Below are positions 15,601 to 17,441 of a DNA stretch of 17,441 nucleotides, piece after piece. Position 1 is the stretch's first letter. Each line of letters begins with the position of its first letter. Source of the DNA: Thermoplasmata archaeon (GTDB lineage: Archaea; Thermoplasmatota; Thermoplasmata; Halarchaeoplasmatales; Halarchaeoplasmataceae); contig JAFDTZ010000041.1 of the NCBI GenBank assembly GCA_019594305.1, positions 1-17,441 of the forward strand. The letters are read 5' to 3'. The notes beneath the pieces are model-generated. The model saw only the letters and a list, made by a program, of their open reading frames with translations, was not told the origin of the DNA and searched no databases. The position numbers were made by a program, and so were the translations under genes.

Positions 15601-17441
15601 TAACTGCCCGTATCATTGAAACCGGTATCTATAACTGTCCAGGAAACGCCCGCATCGCTGCTGTACCACAGATTGATGTAATCAACGGGGTCATCCCCCG
15701 GTGCTGTCGTCCATTGAATGTCTTCTTGGGTGCCGGCTTGCCATTCGTCGCCGCTTACAGGGGCGGTGACTGTTATAGACGGGGGAACACCTTCGCCCGG
15801 TTCCTGTTTAGCGTCCTCGTTATCCTCTTCCATACCGTTGGTACCCACTGCACGTACGACATACCACCAATATATGTCGTCCAGCATACCTCTTCCAAGA
15901 TCGTAATAGCTGTAATCGGTGGATCCGTCGGCGGGTATGCTGTCTATGAGGGTGCTACCGTCCCAGGGTCCGCTCTGGAGTTCCGAACGATACAGGTTAT
16001 AATTGTCGACCTCACCGAGGGTCTCATCGGGGCTGGGGTTCCACGTTATCAGGTTGTCGTCGTCACCTTCAGCGCCGGTTTGCACCTTTACCTCTAGTGT
16101 CCAGCTGTAGTCAAGGCCGTAGTTGGTCATTGGTTCATAGGGTCCCATTATACTGTCCAATGTGATGAGACCTGCATCGGTATTCATGGGGGACATACAT
16201 CCGAAGGGGAAGTAACCACCACCGAGGTCATTTATTTCCAGTATTATCCAGTATGTGCCTTCGGTTACAAAGACATCTGACACCATCGGCATCTCAAGCC
16301 ATGCCATGTTGCCCAGATCTGTATGCTGTTCCGTCTCCCCGAGCAATGTGTCCGGTGCGGCGCCTCCATCTGTATAGAGCAGTCCCTTTACATAGGCGGC
16401 CTCGCCCCAATCGAAGTATGCTATTTCAGTAACGAATCCTTCTGGGAGGTCTACCTTTATTGCACCCCACCACAAATCCGCACTGTTAAGGCCTATTGCA
16501 TCGTCACTTTCGATAGGTCTGTGGTCACCGGAATATCTCCAGTACCAATCTTCAGGACCGAAGGCCGAATGCTCCACTAGGAGATTCTCCGGTGGTGCCG
16601 GTGGTATTCCGATTATCTCGAATACATCGTCACTAACGTTCTGTCCAGACCTTCCCATCTCGTCCACTGCACGAACCCGTACAAGACACTGGTCACTGTT
16701 TACGTTGGGTACTGCCCAGCTATATGTTCCCGTATCGGGCAAACCCGTTTCGATGACCGTCCATGAGGTTCCTGCATCTACACTATAGGATAGATGTATG
16801 AAATCTATGGGGTCGTCTCCGGCGGTGGCCGTCCACGTTATATCTTCATTCGTACCTGCAGTGAAAACCTCGCCGCCTATGGGTCTGGTTACCTCGACAA
16901 CCGGTGGCTCACCGGGTATCTCTTCCATGGCGTTGTAGGCAACTAAAGCGTAATTCTGGCTGTTGTAACCTACTCCGACTGCGTCGTCATTAATCTCCCT
17001 TGCTTCCACGCGGACGGTGTAAACGCCGGGTTCTACTTCGGCTGTGGGGATGTAAACATTCTCTACGTTGTTGGTATCATCCCAACCGTCTCCGCTGTAG
17101 TCGAAGTCGCCCATGGCATCCGCTCCTTCCTGTGACCATCCGCCGCTGAAAGCGTTACCGCGATACACAAGACCTCCTGGTGATTCGACCTCAAGGTTCA
17201 GGTCGTTTATCAACGTACGCCCGCTTCCTACGTTTCCAGCTTCCTTGTCCGTCCATACCAGGCTGATCTTCAAAGGTTCGCCTTCTCTATCGACCATCAC
17301 CATATGTTCCTCTTCTTGTAAGTTTTCCGTGAAGATGGATTCCTGATCGTACAGGAAGAAAGAGATCGGATCGCCAAAGGGCCGTTCCAACTTGGAGATA
17401 TCGACCATACCCCAACCCTGGTTCGGACTGGGGATGTTGTC
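12675..17441 (-). CDS. C-terminal part of a giant membrane-anchored subtilisin-like (S8) protease (5' end missing)
   Basis: The frame runs off the right edge; an ATG at 17408 is internal, since NQGWGMVDI across it is the conserved end of a subtilase catalytic domain. Residue numbers count from that ATG. Order: P-like/jelly-roll domain as in KP-43-type proteases (40-160, SLVWTD, LINDLNLEV, DDTNNVE); Ig-like domain 1 (166-268); FN3-type domain 1 (269-540), split by a beta-sandwich-like insert (about 278-447); Ig-like domain 2 (541-641); FN3-type domain 2 (642-972), split by a propeller-like insert (655-878); another beta domain (973-1065); five Big-type Ig repeats (1066-1483); membrane helix (1494-1514, LCWILLLLLLLILV); KKRKK stop; Pro/Glu tail with PPPMEDT repeats. 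It is probably a cell-surface protease with the catalytic head outside. The catalytic Asp/His/Ser lie outside the window and cannot be checked. Terminator-like T-rich DNA follows the stop. Confidence 0.88.
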   Translation of the reverse strand, partial: DNIPSPNQGWGMVDISKLERPFGDPISFFLYDQESIFTENLQEEEHMVMVDREGEPLKISLVWTDKEAGNVGSGRTLINDLNLEVESPGGLVYRGNAFSGGWSQEGADAMGDFDYSGDGWDDTNNVENVYIPTAEVEPGVYTVRVEAREINDDAVGVGYNSQNYALVAYNAMEEIPGEPPVVEVTRPIGGEVFTAGTNEDITWTATAGDDPIDFIHLSYSVDAGTSWTVIETGLPDTGTYSWAVPNVNSDQCLVRVRAVDEMGRSGQNVSDDVFEIIGIPPAPPENLLVEHSAFGPEDWYWRYSGDHRPIESDDAIGLNSADLWWGAIKVDLPEGFVTEIAYFDWGEAAYVKGLLYTDGGAAPDTLLGETEQHTDLGNMAWLEMPMVSDVFVTEGTYWIILEINDLGGGYFPFGCMSPMNTDAGLITLDSIMGPYEPMTNYGLDYSWTLEVKVQTGAEGDDDNLITWNPSPDETLGEVDNYNLYRSELQSGPWDGSTLIDSIPADGSTDYSYYDLGRGMLDDIYWWYVVRAVGTNGMEEDNEDAKQEPGEGVPPSITVTAPVSGDEWQAGTQEDIQWTTAPGDDPVDYINLWYSSDAGVSWTVIDTGFNDTGSYTWTVPNVHTSEAMIRARAVDEVGRWSENTSELFDIIGIPPAPAENLDVVHTGAPEEFFAFEVFPGDDSMWFEPDDPGTINYIAPNEAGNFIGGATWVQGTWYGSQYNGGLWTIDHTDGSMTYVGATPSFNGLAYDDSTDTMYGATGDTLYTVDPSDGSSTIVGGFGIAYSMIGIACDGNGNMYGTTVDFSANSDLYSIDMDTGEATSIGDTGMQLLYAQDMAYDTSTGTLYQAAYFGDGTPSGLYIINTATAESTHVGDFPGGIEVAGFAIPVGGGEDDDHNLITWELSPDETLGEVDHYNLYRSEFFSGPWDGSTLIDSFPADGSSEYSFLDLGRGMLDDIYWWYVVRAVGTNGFEEMNTNAVQEPGAPVTYEFNVTVDDIIAGEYPTIVISDATDEGVPLDGVYSVDIHIDGNDITADLTFDDGYAVYAWAALELTTADDYTAYVTIGGVTRSDDFVVHPGEASILNIDPESSTITAGDTQTYTAIAEDEYGNVIGDVTADTVWSIEEEAGGSWMDNVYSSEFADVWTVTGEYEEVNGTAILTVEAGAAVGFVIHPRTSEISAGDTQAYTGSTADEFGNPIDDVTVDTVWSIEAEAGGSWADNVYTSEIADEWTVTGEYGALTSDATLTVVPGGVHTVTITPSTPQTVEAGEDLEFTAEALDVYGNLITDTVTDFAWQNANANGVFNQETADGYQVTATYDGESSDPTTVTVVPAGVATVTISPSTLQTVNAGADLVFSAEARDEYGNLITDTVTDFTWLNTDVNGVFNQETADEYEVTATYEGVTSDPTTVNVVPASVASVTISPSTPQTVDKGEDLIFSAEARDEYGNLITDTVTDFTWQNADANGVFNKDSAGDYEVTATYNGVTSDPTVVTIESDSLEELLFGDLCWILLLLLLLILVIIIVIIVKKRKKAEPPAPEEPGAMPEDTPPPMEDTPPPMEDTPPPMEDTPPPMEEPGTISEDTPPPPPPE
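12727..12810 (-). repeat. Four perfect 21-bp tandem repeats encoding the EDTPPPM tail
   Basis: The unit TCCATCGGTGGTGGAGTATCT (plus strand) occurs four times without a mismatch. It is in frame (7 codons) and encodes the cytoplasmic Pro-rich tail of the protease. Perfect identity points to recent expansion, and copy number may vary between strains without breaking the frame. Confidence 0.97.
12960..13694 (-). repeat. Three tandem 246-bp units encoding Big-type Ig domains
   Basis: Three 82-residue Ig-like units with exact 246-nt spacing (matching CCAG-GYGAAGTC landmarks at 13071, 13317 and 13563). They share TISPSTxQTV, DEYGNLITDTVTDFTW and NGVFN. Two longer, more diverged units precede them in the protein (13695-14213). 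The three are similar enough at DNA level to recombine. Confidence 0.9.
14493..14768 (-). repeat. Duplicated FN3-type cassette, copy 2
   Basis: Encodes the main body of FN3-like domain 2 (NLITW, SPDETLGEVD, NLYRSE, DDIYWWYVVRAVGTNG). A hand comparison with copy 1 at 15789-16064 gives about 16 differences in 89 aligned residues. The nucleotide copies are long and similar. Confidence 0.85.
15486..15788 (-). repeat. Duplicated Ig-like cassette, copy 2
   Basis: Encodes Ig-like domain 2 (AGTQEDIQWT, GDDPVDYINL, SSDAGVSWTVI, YTWTVPNV). It is paired with copy 1 at 16605-16913 and is more diverged than the FN3 cassettes. It sits directly between FN3 copy 1 and the second insert. Confidence 0.8.
15789..16064 (-). 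repeat. Duplicated FN3-type cassette, copy 1
   Basis: Copy 1 of the FN3 body, encoding DNLITWNPSPDETLGEVD and the conserved MLDDIYWWYVVRAVG stretch. It is preceded in the protein by the first, unrelated insert (about 278-447). Confidence 0.85.
16605..16913 (-). repeat. Duplicated Ig-like cassette, copy 1
   Basis: Encodes Ig-like domain 1 (AGTNEDITWT, GDDPIDFIHL, SVDAGTSWTVI, YSWAVPNV), ending in EIIGIPPAPPENL, which begins FN3 domain 1. The same IIGIPPAP junction ends copy 2, showing that the two arrays have the same order. Confidence 0.8.

Noticed and set aside
13672..16097. Several plus-strand open frames across the protease gene
   Set aside because: They are antisense to a continuous long frame with clear Ig, FN3 and subtilase-type domains, and none has recognisable content.

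Overview
The window looks archaeal, most likely a euryarchaeal lineage near Thermoplasmatota. The placement is inferred from the gene set, with no 16S rRNA or ribosomal protein to confirm it. It rests on a family-B DNA polymerase of archaeal layout, a YchF-like GTPase of the archaeal MJ1332/YGR210 type, a single-domain KaiC-like ATPase, TATA-box promoters, and giant multidomain surface proteins held by a C-terminal membrane helix. There are no RNA genes, mobile elements or CRISPR arrays.

Layout. Positions 1-4025 (+) hold the 3' part of a giant surface protein with jelly-roll/MAM-like, Big_5-like and PQQ-propeller domains and a C-terminal membrane anchor. Every other gene is on the minus strand. 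A tight block reads leftward from about 10260 to 4062: a roughly 20-repeat TPR protein, a YchF-like GTPase, and DNA polymerase B, whose start overlaps the GTPase stop by 14 nt. Upstream of it are a coiled-coil / Glu-Pro-repeat / triple zinc-ribbon protein (10353-11648) and a KaiC-like ATPase (11736-12446). Each of these two is preceded by the same 11-nt TATA element. The right end (12675-17441) is the C-terminal part of a subtilisin-like protease. It carries duplicated Ig/FN3 cassettes, two unrelated inserted domains, five tandem Ig-like repeats, a membrane helix and a Pro-rich cytoplasmic tail.

How the genes may work together (inference). TPR-YchF-PolB looks like a housekeeping operon joining a scaffold protein, a ribosome-associated GTPase and a replication/repair polymerase. 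The KaiC-like ATPase and the zinc-ribbon coiled-coil protein share a promoter element and may form a cytoplasmic signalling or scaffolding pair. The two giant proteins belong to the cell surface and probably act in polymer binding and proteolysis. I see no clear new defence or mobile system. The most unusual points are the alternative domain insertions in the protease, the KaiC-like/zinc-ribbon pair, and the operon linking polymerase, GTPase and TPR protein.
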